Below are positions 63,717 to 64,000 of a stretch of 64,000 bases of DNA, piece after piece. A program made the position numbers and the translations under genes. The notes beneath the pieces are model-generated. The model was not told the DNA's origin. It saw only the letters and a list, made by a program, of their open reading frames with translations, and did not search any database. Position 1 is the first letter of the stretch, and every line of letters begins with the position of its first letter. The stretch is from Enterococcus florum. Lineage in GTDB: Bacteria > Bacillota > Bacilli > Lactobacillales > Enterococcaceae. Location: NCBI RefSeq assembly GCF_004309355.1, contig NZ_BJCC01000022.1, forward strand, positions 62,001 to 126,000, in the 5' to 3' direction.

Positions 63717-64000
63717 ATGGGTTTAGGGGAAATCTTGTTGGTAAAACCTGCTTTTTTGATAACGACGGGATTGGTTCATTATCTTTTGGGTGTCAGCTTT
63801 TTGCCAATAAAGACAGGGTTCAATAAAAAGAGGGTTTTTTCTGGCATATTGATTACTATCTTCTGCTATCGAGTGCTTAATAATTATTTATTGACCATTC
63901 TTGCTCCTAGTTCATTTCGAGCTGTGCTGTTCTATAGCATATCCTATCTCTTTTTTTTAAGCAATATGCGTTTTTTTGCTGGAAAAATCCATCTAAAACT
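63717..64000 (+). CDS. N-terminal part of a membrane protein, probably the partner histidine kinase (partial)
   Basis: An open frame from ATG 63717 to the window end, 94 complete codons. It is hydrophobic, with spans around 13-31, 44-60 and 71-90 (GILITIFCYRVLNNYLL and VLFYSISYLFFL). This matches the multi-span sensor domain of AgrC/ComD/FsrC-type kinases that pair with LytTR regulators. The ribosome site GGGGGG overlaps the end of the regulator gene. The kinase domain lies outside the window, so a peptide processing or export protein cannot be excluded. Confidence 0.65.
   Translation, partial: MGLGEILLVKPAFLITTGLVHYLLGVSFLPIKTGFNKKRVFSGILITIFCYRVLNNYLLTILAPSSFRAVLFYSISYLFFLSNMRFFAGKIHLK

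Overview
The window reads as a chromosomal segment of a low-GC Gram-positive coccus, most likely an Enterococcus. The reasons are strong AGGAGG ribosome sites, AT-rich spacers with Rho-independent terminators, two tip-basal-backbone pilus gene sets of the Ebp type, a class C sortase, an Mga/EbpR-like regulator, many PTS components and a GlpP antiterminator system. The species cannot be named from the sequence alone. No rRNA, tRNA, CRISPR array or intact insertion sequence was seen.

Layout. (1) 1-3073: the end of a small protein (probably DUF6379), a Gfo/Idh/MocA oxidoreductase, a TIM-barrel isomerase-like protein and a ROK kinase, a set resembling C-glycoside/sugar-modification loci. (2) 3074-5671: a likely transposase remnant, a DUF4279 protein, a serine-rich lipoprotein and a mostly empty spacer. 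(3) 5672-12163: a PRD/EIIB/EIIA regulator, then a KDPG-type aldolase, a galactitol-type PTS (IIA, IIB, IIC), a galactonate dehydratase and a small membrane protein. This looks like a PTS-fed aldonate pathway in which import supplies the phosphate. (4) 12638-28756: a surface-protein island with an LRR/VWA adhesin, a STAND-LuxR regulator, pilus locus A (VWA tip, basal pilin, backbone pilin, no sortase) and a second paralogous tip gene. (5) 28757-30563: decayed and small housekeeping-like genes (Fic fossil, DUF1456, MoaF-like, GyrI-like fragment). (6) 30897-34521: a four-gene surface cluster resembling WxL/Csc clusters but without an evident WxL motif or DUF916 protein.

(7) 35019-37473: a cold-shock protein, a DUF2187 protein and an FtsX-type ABC exporter pair. 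(8) 38263-47555: pilus locus B (non-VWA tip, basal pilin, backbone pilin, class C sortase) facing an EbpR/Mga-like regulator. (9) 48307-55993: a DeoR regulator divergent from a ten-gene operon. It encodes an RpiB-type isomerase, transaldolase, TIM-like isomerase, a PTS-dependent dihydroxyacetone-type kinase (DhaM, DhaK, DhaL), two small membrane proteins of the Lin0368 type and a two-piece transketolase. The set makes most sense as a tetrulose/triose catabolic unit feeding the pentose phosphate pathway. (10) 56193-58212: a small membrane protein, a lipid kinase and a DinB protein. (11) 58260-62062 on the minus strand: GlpP, then a leader terminator and a three-gene glycerol-3-phosphate dehydrogenase-like flavoprotein unit. 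(12) 62992-64000: a LytTR response regulator and the start of its likely membrane sensor kinase, cut by the window edge.

Two copies of a repeat of about 165 bp lie at 45891 and 56006, each at the 3' end of an operon and facing a convergent gene. All function assignments come from reading motifs and architecture; no database search was run.
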